Positions 6,870 to 19,166 of a DNA stretch of 23,983 nucleotides are shown here, piece after piece. Numbering within the stretch: position 1 is the first letter of the stretch; the number at the start of each line of letters is the position of its first letter. The notes beneath the pieces were generated by a model. The model was not told the origin of the DNA. It did not search any database and saw only the letters and a program-made list of their open reading frames with translations. This DNA is from Burkholderiaceae bacterium (GTDB lineage Bacteria > Pseudomonadota > Gammaproteobacteria > Burkholderiales > Burkholderiaceae), in the NCBI GenBank assembly GCA_030151165.1, contig JASLEM010000245.1, forward strand, positions 1-23,983, read 5' to 3'. A program made the position numbers and the translations under genes.

Positions 6870-8138
6870 ATGATTCGCGACACTTCTTCCCAGGATCGAC
6901 CGCTCGCCCGGCCCCGCGGCCGACGCCGCCTCGCGTTCGCCGCCATCGCCGTCGCGGTCGTGGCGCTCGCCGGCTGGAGCCTGCCGCAGGCGCGCCGGAT
7001 GATGGGCGCGCCGGCGTCGGTCAACAGCGAGCGGCTCGGCGTCGACGACGTCACGCGCGGCCCGTTCGTGCGCGACATCCAGGCCGAGGGCAAGGTCGTC
7101 GCGTCGTTCAGCCCGACGCTGTTCGCCCCGCAGGCCGGCGCCGCGACCGTGCTGGTGCATGCGGGCGACAGCGTGAAGAAGGGCCAGGTGCTGGCCACCC
7201 TCGCCAGCCCCGAGCTCGCCGCGAAGCTCGCGCAGGAGCAGGGCACGGCCGACACGCTGCAGACCGACGCGATGCGCTCGCAGGTCGACGCCGACCAGCA
7301 GCGCGCCGAGCTCGAGGCCGCGCGCGAGAACGCCGCGATCGACGTCAAGGCCGCCGAGACCGACCTCGCGCGCCAGCAGAAGGCGTTCGACGCCGGCGCC
7401 GCGGCCGGCATGCAGGTCGACCACGCGCGCGACGCGCTGGAGAAGGCGCGCATCGCGCTCGCGCACGCCGAGGCCGGCCTGCACACCAAGGACGACAGCC
7501 TGCGCTTCGACGTCCAGTCGCACCAGCAGGCGCATGCGCGCCAGGAGCTGCTGGTCGCCGACTTGAAGCGCCAGGTCGCCGAGCTCGAGGTGCGCTCGCC
7601 GGTCGACGGCCAGGTCGGCCAGCTGTTCATCGCCGAGCGCGCGAACGTCGCGAAGGACGCGCAGCTGCTGTCGGTGATCGACCTCTCGGCGCTCGAGGTG
7701 CAGATGGAGGTCGCCGAGAGCTTCGCGCGCGACCTCGCCGTCGGCATGCCGGGCGAGATCGCCGGCAACGGCCGGACGTGGAAGGCGCGCGTCAGCGGCG
7801 TGTCGCCCGAGGTCGTCAACAACCAGGTCGCCGCGCGATTGCGCTTCGACGGCACCATGCCCGAACAACTGCGCCAGAACCAGCGCCTCTCGGTGCGCGT
7901 GCTGCTCGACCAGCGCCCCGACGTTCTGAGCGTGCGCACGGGCAGCTTCGTCGACGAGTCGGGTGGCGCCTACACCTACGTGCTGCGCGACGGCATCGCG
8001 ACGCGAACGCCGATCCGGCTCGGCGCGCGCAGCGTCGACCGCGTCGAGATCGTCTCCGGGCTGCAGGCCGGCGACCGCGTCGTCGTCTCCGGCGCCGAGA
8101 ACTTCCACGGCGCGCCCAGCATCGCCGTCACGCGCTGA
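6870..8138 (+). CDS. Membrane-fusion (HlyD/MacA-like) subunit of an ABC exporter
   Basis: This 422-residue periplasmic adaptor links an inner-membrane ABC transporter to the outer-membrane channel. Order: one N-terminal membrane anchor (about 21-37), first half of the lipoyl domain (about 84-115, LFAPQAGAATVLVHAGDSVKKGQVL), a long helical hairpin (about 111-235, rich in Gln/Glu/Ala/Arg), second lipoyl half (EVRSPVDGQVGQLFIAERANVAKDAQLLSVIDL), then beta-barrel and membrane-proximal domains ending in a GLQAGDRVVVSGAE motif typical of the family. The ATG at 6870 lies just downstream of the predicted sigma-54 transcription start. There is no good Shine-Dalgarno, which is odd for a first gene. It is followed after 60 bp by the ATPase gene. 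Confidence 0.9.
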   Translation: MIRDTSSQDRPLARPRGRRRLAFAAIAVAVVALAGWSLPQARRMMGAPASVNSERLGVDDVTRGPFVRDIQAEGKVVASFSPTLFAPQAGAATVLVHAGDSVKKGQVLATLASPELAAKLAQEQGTADTLQTDAMRSQVDADQQRAELEAARENAAIDVKAAETDLARQQKAFDAGAAAGMQVDHARDALEKARIALAHAEAGLHTKDDSLRFDVQSHQQAHARQELLVADLKRQVAELEVRSPVDGQVGQLFIAERANVAKDAQLLSVIDLSALEVQMEVAESFARDLAVGMPGEIAGNGRTWKARVSGVSPEVVNNQVAARLRFDGTMPEQLRQNQRLSVRVLLDQRPDVLSVRTGSFVDESGGAYTYVLRDGIATRTPIRLGARSVDRVEIVSGLQAGDRVVVSGAENFHGAPSIAVTR

Positions 8139-8198
8139 CCGCCATCGCGGCGCGATACCCCGCCACCGTATCCCCCACGTTCACGACGAGGACACCCC

Positions 8199-8904
<706 letters not shown>

Positions 8905-8912
<8 letters not shown>

Positions 8913-10224
8913 TCTCGTCGCCCGGGGGCGCGCGATCGCGGTCTCGATGATCGCGCTGGTCGCGTCGGTCGCGCCGACCGCGCGCGCCGACGACCTGCTC
9001 GACATCTACCGCCTCGCCCGCGCCAACGACCCGGTGCTCGCGTCGGCCGACGCCACGCGCGGCGTCTCGCACGACCTCGCCGACCAGGCGCGCGCCGCGT
9101 TGCTGCCGCAGGGCGCGGCCACCGCGAACGTCGGGCGCGAGCGCGACTCGGGCGCGGCGCAGCCGACGCTCACCGGGCACACGACGGACGTCTCGCTGGG
9201 CATCAACCAGGTCGTGTTCGACTTCGGCCTGCTGTCGCAGCTGCGCTCGGCGCGCGCGATCGCCGACGGGCAGGACGCGACCTGGCGCGCCGCGCAACAG
9301 GCGCTGTGCCTGCGCGTGGCGATGGCCTACTTCGACGCGCTGCTCGCCGCCGACTCGCTCGCCACCGTGCAGGCCAACGAGGACGCCTTCGCGCAGCAGG
9401 TCGAGCAGACGCAGCAGCGCTACCGGGCGGGGCTGGACGCGCAGGTCGACGTCGACCAGTCGCGCGTCTACCAGTCGCTCGCGCACGGCAGCACGATCGC
9501 GGCGCGCCAGGCGCTCGTCGACGCGCTGGGCCGGATCGCCGAGATCACCGGCCGCGCGCCGGGGCCGTTGAAGACCTTGCGCGACGACCTGCCGCTGGCG
9601 CCGCCCGTGCCCGCCGATCCGCAGGCCTGGGTCCAGACCGCGCTCGGCGGCAACCCCGCGCTGTGGGCCGCGCAGCACGGCGTCGAGGCCGCCGATCGCG
9701 CGATCGACGCGGCGCGCGCCGGCCACCTGCCGTCGCTCAGCGCGGGCATCGGCCTCGCGCGTCCGACCGGCTTTTCGCTGGGCGACACGAGCGGCCGCCT
9801 CACCAGCACCGTGGCGCTGACGCTCACCGTGCCGCTGTTCGCCGGCGGCGCGACGATGGCGCGCGTCAGCCAGGCGACGCACCAGCGCGAGGGCGCGCGC
9901 GACGACCTCGAGACGCTGCGCCGCGCGGTCGCGCGCTCGGCGCAGGAGGCCTACGGCAGCGTCGTCGCCGGCATCGGCCAGGTCGAGGCGACGCGCGCGT
10001 CCGTCGCGGCCGCGAAGCAGTCGCTCGCCGCCACGCGCGCGGGCCGCGAGGCCGGCAACCGCACGCAGACCGACCTGCTCAACGCGATCCAGATCCTCGC
10101 GTCGGCGCAGGACGCGTACTCGCAGGCGCGCCACCAGACCATCCTCGGCCGGCTGCAGCTGCAGCAGGCCGCCGGCACGCTCGACGAGGCCGACCTGGCC
10201 GCGGTCGACGCGTTGCTGCAATGA
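8905..10224 (+). CDS. TolC-family outer-membrane channel
   Basis: This 439-residue outer-membrane efflux protein has a Sec signal (about 1-28, ending PTARA, then DD). The mature start [22 protein letters not shown] is the typical TolC opening helix. Two homologous halves rich in Ala, Gln and Leu heptads follow, with the repeated features [18 protein letters not shown] and [17 protein letters not shown], and [19 protein letters not shown] near the end, as in TolC. It would form the trimeric exit duct for the adaptor at 6870. It overlaps the ATPase gene by 8 nt, and the first permease starts 21 nt after its stop. A dedicated outer-membrane subunit inside the operon makes the transporter self-contained. 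Confidence 0.93.
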
Positions 10225-10245
10225 ATCCGTGAAGGAGATCCCGCG

Positions 10246-11562
10246 ATGCTCGCCTATTACTTCGACCTTGCGCTGCGCAGCTTCCGCTCCGCGCGCGGCC
10301 TCACCGTGCTGATGGTGGTCACGATCGCGATGGGCATCGGCGCCAGCATGACGACGCTCGCCACGTTCCGCACGCTTTCGGGCGACCCGATGCCGGGCCG
10401 CAGCGCGCGCGTGATGCGGGTGGAGCTCGACACCGGCGACCCCGGCACCGCCGTGGCCGGCGCGGAGCCCGACGACCAGCTCACGCGCTTCGATGCCGAG
10501 GCGCTGCTGCGCGAGCACCGTGCCGCGCGGCAGGCGATGATGACCGGCGGCACGGTCAGCATCGAGGCGGCGCAGGGCGCGCCCGAATCGCTCAAGCCCT
10601 TCGACGCGCCCGCGCGCTACACCTCGGCCGACTTCTTCCCGATGTTCTCGACGCCGTTCCTCTACGGCCAGGCGTGGGGCGCCGGCGACGACGCGGCGTC
10701 CGCGCCGGTCGTGGTGCTGAGCAAGGAGCTCAACGCGCGCCTGTTCGGCGGCGCCGACAGCGTCGGCCGAACGGTGCGCTTCGACAACGGCGACTACCGC
10801 GTCGTCGGCGTGCTCGACGACTGGCAGCCCGTGCCGTACTTCTTCGACCTGAACCTCGGCCGCTACCGCCGGACCGAGCAGGTCTTCGTGCCGATGACCA
10901 CCGCCAACGAGCACCACCTCGGTTTCAACGGCGGCCTGAGCTGCTGGGGCGACGGTTCGCCGCATCCGCGCGACCTGAACGCGCCGTGCACGTGGATCCA
11001 GTACTGGGTCGAGCTCGCGTCGGTCGACGAGCGCCCGGCCTTCCTCGACTACCTCACCCGGTATTCGGCGCAGCAGCACGCCGCCGGCCGCTTCGCGCGC
11101 GAGCCGAACCCGCGGCTGCATCCGGTCATGGAGTGGCTGTCGGTCAAGCACGTCGTGTCGGAGGACGTGCGGCTGCAGGTCTGGCTCGCGTTCGGCTTCC
11201 TCGTGGTGTGCATGGTCAACACGGTCGGCCTGCTGCTCGCCAAGTGCCTGCGGCGTGCGACCGAGATCGGCGTGCGCCGCGCGCTGGGCGCGCCGCGGCG
11301 CCAGATCTTCGCGCAGTTCCTCGTCGAGGCCGGCACGATCGGCCTCGGCGGCGGCGTGCTGGGCCTCGGGCTGGCCGGGCTCGGCGTGCTGCTCGTGCGC
11401 CATGGCGCCACGGCCAACTCGCAGTGGCAATGGGTGCAGCTCGATGGCGCGACGCTGGCCACCACCTTCGCGCTGTCGGTCGGCGCGAGCCTGCTGGCCG
11501 GCCTGCTGCCGGCGTGGCGCGCGTGCCAGGTCTCGCCGGCGTCGCAACTGAAGTCGTCCTGA
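10246..11562 (+). CDS. MacB/FtsX-type ABC permease, first of two
   Basis: This 438-residue inner-membrane permease has the MacB topology: TM1 (about 19-41, GLTVLMVVTIAMGIGASMTTLATF), a large periplasmic MacB_PCD-like domain (about 45-305), then three C-terminal TMs (about 312-332, 363-386, 404-425) forming the FtsX domain. The coupling-helix region between TM2 and TM3, CLRRATEIGVRRALGAPRRQIFAQFLVEA, is characteristic. The periplasmic part has VRFDNGDYRVVGVLDDW, a common MacB_PCD motif, and an unusual Cys-containing segment (GGLSCWGDGSPHPRDLNAPCTW) that could hold a disulphide. AAGGAG is 8 nt upstream of the ATG. It probably pairs with the different permease at 11584. Confidence 0.9.
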   Translation: MLAYYFDLALRSFRSARGLTVLMVVTIAMGIGASMTTLATFRTLSGDPMPGRSARVMRVELDTGDPGTAVAGAEPDDQLTRFDAEALLREHRAARQAMMTGGTVSIEAAQGAPESLKPFDAPARYTSADFFPMFSTPFLYGQAWGAGDDAASAPVVVLSKELNARLFGGADSVGRTVRFDNGDYRVVGVLDDWQPVPYFFDLNLGRYRRTEQVFVPMTTANEHHLGFNGGLSCWGDGSPHPRDLNAPCTWIQYWVELASVDERPAFLDYLTRYSAQQHAAGRFAREPNPRLHPVMEWLSVKHVVSEDVRLQVWLAFGFLVVCMVNTVGLLLAKCLRRATEIGVRRALGAPRRQIFAQFLVEAGTIGLGGGVLGLGLAGLGVLLVRHGATANSQWQWVQLDGATLATTFALSVGASLLAGLLPAWRACQVSPASQLKSS

Positions 11563-11583
11563 AGCCGCACGAGGAGAACCGCC

Positions 11584-12813
11584 ATGCTGCAACTTCGCCC
11601 CATCCTGTCGACGCTGCGCCGCCACAAGACCGCCGCGCTGCTGATCGTGTTCGAGATCGCGCTGACCTGCGCGATCGTCTGCAACGCCGTCTTCCTGATC
11701 GCCAATCGCATCGGCCGCCTGAGGATGTCGAGCGGCATCGCGGAAAGCGAGCTGGTCTATGTCGGCATCCACGGCATCGGCCGCGGGTCGAACCGCGACG
11801 TCGGCACGCTCGAGGATCTCGCCACGCTGCGCGCGTTGCCGGGCGTGCGCAGCGTCTCGATCGTCAACCAGCTGCCGTTCGCCTCGAGCGAGCAGATGTC
11901 GGGCATCAGCCTGACGCCCGACCAGCCCGCGCCGACGATCGACGCCGCGATCTACAGCGCCGACGCCGGCCTGCCCGCGACGCTCGGCCTGAAGCTGGTC
12001 GCCGGCCGCGACCTCGAGCCCGGCGAGGTGATCACGATGGAGGCCGCCAACGCGAGCAATGACGTCCCCATCCCCGCCGCGCTCGTCACGCGCGCGGCCG
12101 CGCAGCGCCTGTTCCCGGGCGGGGACGCGGTGGGCAAGGACATCTACGTGTTCGGCAAGTCGCCGACGCGCATCGTGGGGGTCGTCGAGCGCCTCGTGCA
12201 ACCCGCCGCGCGAAAGAACGACGAGTCCGACGCCTATTCCCTCATCGCGCCGATCCGCCCGAGCTTCGACGGCGGCTACTACGTGATGCGCGTCGACCCG
12301 GCCCGGCGCGACGCGCTCGTGCGCACGGCGGTCGAGGCGCTGGAGCACCGCGACACCCGCCGCGTGACGCGCGAGCACGGCACGATGCCCGACCTGCGCA
12401 CCGACTTCTTCCGCGCCGACACGTCGATGGTGTGGCTGCTCGTCGGCGTGTGCGTCGCGCTGCTGGTGGTGACGGCGTTCGGCATCGTCGGCCTCGCGAG
12501 CTTCTGGGTGCAGCAGCGCACGAAGATGATCGGCACGCGGCGCGCCCTCGGCGCCACGCGCGGGCAGATCCTGCGCTACTTCCAGGCCGAGAACCTGTTG
12601 CTGACGACGGCCGGGATCGCGGTCGGCATGGTCGGCGCGTTCGGCATCAACCAGTGGCTGATGACGCAGTACGAGCTGCCGCGCCTGCCGCTGCTGTACC
12701 TGCCGCTCGGCGCGCTCGCGCTGTGGGCGCTGGGGCAGGTCGCGGTGCTCGCGCCGGCGCGGCGCGCGGCGGGCGTGCCGCCGGCGCTGGCGATGCGCGG
12801 GCTCGCGGAATGA
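11584..12813 (+). CDS. MacB/FtsX-type ABC permease, second of two
   Basis: This 409-residue permease has the same plan as its upstream neighbour: TM1 at about 18-42, a periplasmic domain to about 280, and TMs at about 281-307, 338-360 and 370-392. The coupling region [33 protein letters not shown] and the C-terminal [17 protein letters not shown] are typical of the FtsX superfamily. It is clearly diverged from the first permease, so the transporter is most likely a heterodimer on one ATPase rather than the MacB homodimer. GAGGAG precedes the ATG, 21 nt after the upstream stop. The response-regulator gene follows after 32 bp. Confidence 0.9.
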   Translation: MLQLRPILSTLRRHKTAALLIVFEIALTCAIVCNAVFLIANRIGRLRMSSGIAESELVYVGIHGIGRGSNRDVGTLEDLATLRALPGVRSVSIVNQLPFASSEQMSGISLTPDQPAPTIDAAIYSADAGLPATLGLKLVAGRDLEPGEVITMEAANASNDVPIPAALVTRAAAQRLFPGGDAVGKDIYVFGKSPTRIVGVVERLVQPAARKNDESDAYSLIAPIRPSFDGGYYVMRVDPARRDALVRTAVEALEHRDTRRVTREHGTMPDLRTDFFRADTSMVWLLVGVCVALLVVTAFGIVGLASFWVQQRTKMIGTRRALGATRGQILRYFQAENLLLTTAGIAVGMVGAFGINQWLMTQYELPRLPLLYLPLGALALWALGQVAVLAPARRAAGVPPALAMRGLAE

Positions 12814-12845
12814 GCGCGACGTCCTGACGTAAGCTCACGGCCCAC

Positions 12846-14183
<1,338 letters not shown>

Positions 14184-14216
14184 GCCGCGCCCCGGCCGGC
14201 GCGCGAGGCGCTGACG

Positions 14217-15596
14217 GTGCACGGCTCGCTGCGCGTGCGCCTCGCGCTGCTGCTCGTCGCGGCGGCGCTCGCGGGCGTCGTCGTGCACGCGGCGTTGACG
14301 CAGTGGCCGCTGCCCGGCGTCATGGCGTGGCTGCGCGTCTCGCTCGGGCTCGGCGCGGCGTGGCGCGCGCCCGCGAGCGGCGGCGCGGTGGCGATTGCGT
14401 TGACGGCGGCGATCGTCGTGCCGTCCTGCGCCTTCGCCGCGGCCTGGACGCTCGCGCCGCTGAATCGCCTGGTTCGCGCGCTCGAAGGCGCGGTGCTGAG
14501 CTACCGCGACGGCGACTTCAGCCTCTCGCTCACGCCGCTCGGCCACGGCGAACTGGGCGACCTGGTGCGCCTGCACAACGAGCTCGGCAACGCGCTGCGC
14601 GAACAGCGCCAGCACCTCGCGCAGCGCGAGCTGCTGCTCGACACCGTCGTCCAGAACACGCCCGTCGCGCTCGTGCTGGCGGATACCGGGGGCCGTGTCG
14701 CCTACGCCAACATCGCCGCGCGGCAGCTGCTGGGCGGCGGCAGCAGCCTGCAGGGTGTCGACTTCCCGACCCTGCTGAAGGACTCGCCCGAGGCCTTGCG
14801 CGACGCGCTCGCCGCCGGCGAGGACGCGCTGTTCAGCGTCGCGGTCGACGGCGCGGACGAGACCTTCCACGTCTCGCAGCGCGGCTTCCGCCTGCAGGGC
14901 CGGCCGCACACGCTGTACCTGCTGCGGCGCATGACGCGCGAGTTGTCGCGCCAGGAAGTCGCGAGCTGGAAACGGCTGATCCGCGTCATCAGCCACGAGC
15001 TGAACAACTCGCTGGCGCCACTCTCGTCGCTCGCGCACAGCGGCGCCGAACTCGCACGCCGCGGCGACGTCGAGCGCGTGCCCGGCGTCTTCGAGACCAT
15101 CGGCGCCCGCGCCCGCCACCTGCACGGCTTCATCGACGGCTACGCGCAGTTCGCCAAGCTGCCGTCGCCGCGCCTCGAGACCGTCGCGTGGCCGGCTTTC
15201 CTCGCCGGGCTCGCCGCGCACTCGGCGTTCCGCGTCGACGGCGATGCCCCGTCCGGCATGGCCGTCTTCGACCCGGTGCAGATGGAGCAGGCGCTGATCA
15301 ACCTGCTGAAGAACGCGCACGAATCGGGCAGCGCGCCCGACGAGGTGCGCCTGTCGGTGGCCGCGCGCCGCGGCGAGCTGCAGCTCGTGGTCAGCGACCG
15401 GGGCCCCGGCATGAGCGAGGCCGTGCTCGCGCAGGCGCTGCTGCCGTTCTATTCCACCAAGCGCGCCGGCACCGGCCTCGGGCTGGCGCTCGCGCGCGAG
15501 ATCGTCGAGGCGCACGGCGGCCGCATCGCGCTCGCGAACCGCAGCGGCGGTGGCCTGCGCATCACGCTGACGTTGCCGCAAGCCGGCGTGTCCTGA
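14217..15596 (+). CDS. Membrane PAS-type sensor histidine kinase
   Basis: This 459-residue kinase is the partner of the regulator at 12846. Two N-terminal TMs (about 7-27 and 57-80) enclose only about 30 residues of periplasm. A HAMP-like linker and helical region follow, then a PAS-like domain (about 140-235, [29 protein letters not shown]). The dimerisation domain has phospho-acceptor His260 in [15 protein letters not shown]. The ATPase domain has N-box Asn366 in [13 protein letters not shown]1 DRGPGMS and G2 GTGLGLALA. The small periplasmic part suggests sensing in the membrane or cytoplasm, possibly of transporter state or substrate. It starts with GTG; GAGG lies upstream at workable spacing. 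Confidence 0.92.
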   Translation: MHGSLRVRLALLLVAAALAGVVVHAALTQWPLPGVMAWLRVSLGLGAAWRAPASGGAVAIALTAAIVVPSCAFAAAWTLAPLNRLVRALEGAVLSYRDGDFSLSLTPLGHGELGDLVRLHNELGNALREQRQHLAQRELLLDTVVQNTPVALVLADTGGRVAYANIAARQLLGGGSSLQGVDFPTLLKDSPEALRDALAAGEDALFSVAVDGADETFHVSQRGFRLQGRPHTLYLLRRMTRELSRQEVASWKRLIRVISHELNNSLAPLSSLAHSGAELARRGDVERVPGVFETIGARARHLHGFIDGYAQFAKLPSPRLETVAWPAFLAGLAAHSAFRVDGDAPSGMAVFDPVQMEQALINLLKNAHESGSAPDEVRLSVAARRGELQLVVSDRGPGMSEAVLAQALLPFYSTKRAGTGLGLALAREIVEAHGGRIALANRSGGGLRITLTLPQAGVS

Positions 15597-15642
15597 GGGC
15601 GGCCGCCCCCGGGCTCGGGTCGGCGACGCTATGCAGCGCCGT

Positions 15643-16251
15643 TCACTGCGGGCACTGCGCCCCGGTCTTGATCCACTCCGCCACCAGTGCCCCGAACTGC
15701 GCCTGCGTGCCCGGCGCCGGCGTGCGCGTGCCGCCGGGGTGCCAGGCCCAGCCGACGAGGTCGTCGTGGGCCATGTGGTCGAGGAGCTGGGGCAGCGTGC
15801 GCTTGCCGTTGCGCGCCGGATCCTTGATCTGCTCGCAGATCTGCGCGAGCGTCTTGCCCTGCCAGGCCATCTCGATCGGCGCCATGTGCCACTTCGGGTT
15901 GCCCGGCACGCCGGCGGGCTCGAAATTCTTCGCCTGGTGGCAGGTGGTGCAGCGCAGGCCGACGGCGCCCTGGTCGTCGAGGCCGCGCACCACGAGCGGC
16001 AGGTGCGGGTGCATGTCGTCGCCCTGCGTCGGGCGCTGGCCGACCGGGTGGCAGTTCTGGCAGCGCGGGCTCGAGATCACCTTGCCGGCTTCGGCGAACA
16101 GCGCGCGCGAGCGTTCGGCAGTGTCGGAGATAGCGGCGAAATCCTGCGGCGATTTCAGCGTGACGGGCGGCGGTGGGGCGGTCTGAGCGAGCGTCGCGGT
16201 GCACGCGAAGCAGCTCAGGAGAAGAAGCCCGGCGGACGTGGTCGGTCGCAT
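15643..16251 (-). CDS. Periplasmic diheme cytochrome c (isoquinoline 1-oxidoreductase-associated)
   Basis: This 202-residue c-type cytochrome has a Sec signal (about 1-23, [15 protein letters not shown]). Two CxxCH heme sites are visible: CQNCH (64-68) and CTTCH (101-105), with nearby Met residues (HMAPIEMAW) as possible axial ligands. The pattern [23 protein letters not shown] is one I associate with cytochrome subunits next to isoquinoline 1-oxidoreductase genes. Here it is divergent from iorA, with 72 bp between the starts, and would take electrons from the hydroxylase. The ATG at 16251 has AGGGG upstream and starts the signal peptide; the longer frame from 16311 is rejected. Confidence 0.82.
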   Translation of the reverse strand: MRPTTSAGLLLLSCFACTATLAQTAPPPPVTLKSPQDFAAISDTAERSRALFAEAGKVISSPRCQNCHPVGQRPTQGDDMHPHLPLVVRGLDDQGAVGLRCTTCHQAKNFEPAGVPGNPKWHMAPIEMAWQGKTLAQICEQIKDPARNGKRTLPQLLDHMAHDDLVGWAWHPGGTRTPAPGTQAQFGALVAEWIKTGAQCPQ

Positions 16252-16323
16252 TGCACAGCCCCTGTCAATTTTTCGAAGCACGAGCATACTGCGGCATTCG
16301 TTTTCCTTCACGGGAGCTTTGCG

Positions 16324-16788
16324 ATGACTGTGGTTTCACTCGACATCAACGGCAGGTCGCACCAGGTCGACGCCGATCCCGTGACCCCGCTGCTGTGGGT
16401 CCTGCGCGACGAGATCGGCCTGACCGGCACCAAGTTCGGCTGCGGCGTCGCGCAGTGCGGCGCGTGCACGGTGCATGTCGACGGCCAGCCGATGCGTTCG
16501 TGCGTCGCGCCCGCATCCGCCTTGAGCGGGCGAAAGATCACGACGATCGAAGGCATCCACTCGCCGGCCGCGAAGGCCGTGCAGAAGGCGTGGGTCGAGC
16601 TCGATGTCGTGCAGTGCGGCTACTGCCAGTCGGGCCAGATCATGACCGCCACCGCGCTGCTCGAACAGAACCCGAAGCCGACCGACGAGGACATCGACCA
16701 CGCGATGGCCGGCAACATCTGCCGCTGTGCGACCTACGTGCGCATCCGCGCGGCGATCCACGCCGCGTCCGCCCACCTGTCGGCCTGA
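16324..16788 (+). CDS. iorA: 2Fe-2S subunit of molybdenum hydroxylase (isoquinoline 1-oxidoreductase alpha type)
   Basis: This 154-residue small subunit of a xanthine-oxidase-family hydroxylase carries two [2Fe-2S] clusters. The plant-ferredoxin-type cluster uses Cys40, 45, 48 and 60 ([13 protein letters not shown]). The second uses Cys98, 101, 133 and 135 (QCGYCQSG and GNICRCATY). Length and motif order match IorA. GGGAG is 8 nt upstream of the ATG. It is followed after 11 nt by the large subunit. No FAD subunit is encoded nearby, consistent with the two-subunit IorAB type that uses a cytochrome instead of FAD/NAD. Confidence 0.92.
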   Translation: MTVVSLDINGRSHQVDADPVTPLLWVLRDEIGLTGTKFGCGVAQCGACTVHVDGQPMRSCVAPASALSGRKITTIEGIHSPAAKAVQKAWVELDVVQCGYCQSGQIMTATALLEQNPKPTDEDIDHAMAGNICRCATYVRIRAAIHAASAHLSA

Positions 16789-16799
16789 GGAGACGCACC

Positions 16800-19070
16800 A
16801 TGCATCCGCTGCTGCAATCCCTGCGTGCCGACGACGACGACCTGCTCGCCGCATTGCGCGCCGACCTCGGCGTCGCGCTCACCTCCGCCACCCACGCGAA
16901 TCTCACGCGCCGCAGCGTGCTGCTCGGGGGCGCGTCTGCCGGGCTGATCGTCGCGATCGGCGGCTTCGCGCCGCAGGAGGCCGAGGCCGCCGCGCTCGGG
17001 CGCGAAGGCGCGCCGCTCGGCACGCTCGCGCCGAGCCAGTTCGTCGGCATCGGCACCGACAACCTCGTCACCATCGTCTGCAAGCACCACGAGATGGGGC
17101 AGGGCAACACGACCGGCCTCGCGTCGCTCGTCGCCGACGAACTCGACGCCGACTGGTCGCTCGTGCGCACCGAGTACGCGCCGTCCAACCCCAAGCTGTA
17201 CGCCAACCTGCTGTTCGGCACGATGCAGGGCACCGGTGGCTCGTCGGCCATCGCCAACTCGTATCTGCAGTACCGCACCGCCGGCGCGACGGCGCGCGCG
17301 ATGCTCGTGGCCGCGGCCGCCGAACAATGGGGCGTGCCTGCGACGGAGATCCGCACCTCGAACAACACGCTCACGCACGCGTCCGGCAAGCATGCGACCT
17401 ACGGCCAGATGGCCGCCGCGGCCGCGAAGCAGAAGGTGCCCGACAAGCCCGAGCTGAAGACGCCCGACAAGTTCACGCTGATGGGCCGCGAGCACGCGAC
17501 GCCGCGCGTCGATTCGCCGGCCAAGTGCAACGGCACGGCCACCTACACCGGCGACGTCAAGCTGCCCGGCCTGCTCACCGCGATGATCGCGTTCCCGCCG
17601 TCGTTCGGCGCGAAGATGGTGTCGTTCGACGCGAGCGCCGCGAAGAAGGTCAAGGGCGTGACGGACGTCGTCGCGGTGCCCGAGGGCGTGGCCGTCGTCG
17701 CGCGCAACACCTGGGCCGCGAAGATGGGCCGCGACGCGCTGAAGGTGACGTGGGACGAGTCCGAGAGCGGCAAGCTCGACTCCGAGGCGCTGCTCGCCGA
17801 GTACCGCGAGACCGCGAAGCAGCCCGGCACCAAGTTCGCGAAGCCGGCCGCGGCCGATTCGACGCCGACGCGCACCGCGACGAAGACGATCGAGGCCGTC
17901 TACGAGTTCCCCTTCCTCGCGCACGCGCCGATGGAGCCCCAGAGCTGCGTCGCGTGGCTGCACGACGGCCGGCTCGAGACCTGGGCCGGCCATCAGTTCC
18001 CGACCTTCGACCACATGCTCGCGGCCAAGGCGGCGAACCTGCCGATGGACAAGGTCTTCCTGCACCCGCTGATCTCGGGCGGCAGCTTCGGCCGGCGCGC
18101 CAACGCGTACAGCGACTTCACCGTCGCGGCGGTCAACGTCGCCGTCGCGATCAAGGGCCGCGCGCCGGTGCGGCTGCAGTACACCCGCGAGGACGACATG
18201 GCCGCCGGGCTGTACCGGCCTGCGTATGTGCATGCGGTCAAGGTCGGGCTCGACGACGCGGGCCAGGTCGCGAGCTGGCAGCATGCGATCGTCGGCCAGT
18301 CCATCGTCGCCGGCACCGCGATGGCCGGCATGGCCAAGGACGGCATCGACCCGACGTCCGTCGAAGGCGTGTTTCCGTCGTCGTACGAGCTGCCGATGAT
18401 GCAGGGCGACCTGCACTCGCCCGCGCTGCCGGTGCGTCCGCTGTGGTGGCGCTCGGTCGGCAACACGCACACGGCGTACGTGATGGAGACGATGATGGAC
18501 AAGCTCGCGGCCGCCGCGGGCCAGGATCCGCTCGCGTTCCGGCTCGCGCTGCTGCAGAAGAACCCGCGCGCGACCGGCGCGCTCAAGCTCGCCGCCGACC
18601 AGGCCGGCTGGGGCAAGGCGATGCCCGCCGGCTCGGCGCAGGGCCTCGCGGTGCACGAGTGCTTCGGCACGACGGTGGCGCAGGTGGTCGACATCACGAT
18701 GACCGACGGCAAGGTGCGCGTCGACCGGGTGGTCTGCGCGGTCGATTGCGGCGTCGCGGTCAACCCGGACGTCATCCGCGCGCAGATGGAAGGCTGCATC
18801 GGCTTCGCGCTCGGCGCCGCGTACTACAGCGAGATCGAGCTGAAGGCCGGCCGCCCCGTGCCGCGCAACTTCGACCAGTACAAGGCGCTGCGGATCTACG
18901 AGATGCCCAAGGTCGACGTGTTCATCGTCCAGAGCACCGCCGCGCCCACCGGCGTCGGCGAGCCGGGCGTGCCGCCGCTCGCGCCGGCCGTGGCCAACGC
19001 GATCGTGCGTGTCGGCGGGCCGGTGGTGACGCGGCTGCCGTTCGCGCGGTCGGGGCTCGTGTCGGCGTGA
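16800..19070 (+). CDS. iorB: Molybdopterin-binding large subunit (isoquinoline 1-oxidoreductase beta type), Tat-exported
   Basis: This 756-residue catalytic subunit binds molybdopterin-cytosine-dinucleotide in this family and hydroxylates N-heterocycles or aldehydes. A twin-arginine pair in [21 protein letters not shown] (near residues 37-38) indicates Tat export, so the complex acts in the periplasm. Family blocks include [78 protein letters not shown] and the C-terminal [17 protein letters not shown] with catalytic Glu721. A GAGGAG site precedes the ATG at 16800. True substrate unknown: many IorB-like enzymes are annotated as aldehyde dehydrogenases. No MoCo-insertion chaperone (XdhC type) is next to it in the window. 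Confidence 0.92.
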   Translation: MHPLLQSLRADDDDLLAALRADLGVALTSATHANLTRRSVLLGGASAGLIVAIGGFAPQEAEAAALGREGAPLGTLAPSQFVGIGTDNLVTIVCKHHEMGQGNTTGLASLVADELDADWSLVRTEYAPSNPKLYANLLFGTMQGTGGSSAIANSYLQYRTAGATARAMLVAAAAEQWGVPATEIRTSNNTLTHASGKHATYGQMAAAAAKQKVPDKPELKTPDKFTLMGREHATPRVDSPAKCNGTATYTGDVKLPGLLTAMIAFPPSFGAKMVSFDASAAKKVKGVTDVVAVPEGVAVVARNTWAAKMGRDALKVTWDESESGKLDSEALLAEYRETAKQPGTKFAKPAAADSTPTRTATKTIEAVYEFPFLAHAPMEPQSCVAWLHDGRLETWAGHQFPTFDHMLAAKAANLPMDKVFLHPLISGGSFGRRANAYSDFTVAAVNVAVAIKGRAPVRLQYTREDDMAAGLYRPAYVHAVKVGLDDAGQVASWQHAIVGQSIVAGTAMAGMAKDGIDPTSVEGVFPSSYELPMMQGDLHSPALPVRPLWWRSVGNTHTAYVMETMMDKLAAAAGQDPLAFRLALLQKNPRATGALKLAADQAGWGKAMPAGSAQGLAVHECFGTTVAQVVDITMTDGKVRVDRVVCAVDCGVAVNPDVIRAQMEGCIGFALGAAYYSEIELKAGRPVPRNFDQYKALRIYEMPKVDVFIVQSTAAPTGVGEPGVPPLAPAVANAIVRVGGPVVTRLPFARSGLVSA

Positions 19071-19166
19071 AGGAGCGTCGTCGACTGACGTGTCGCTGAA
19101 GGCGGCCGGCCGCGTGCCCCGATGGGCATGGAGAATGCCGCCCACGACGACACGCCAGGAGACACG

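Noticed and set aside
16252..16323. Sigma-70 promoters in the cytochrome/iorA divergent gap
   Set aside because: CATACT (16285-16290) and TATGCT on the other strand look like -10 boxes, but no acceptable -35 lies at 16-18 bp for either.
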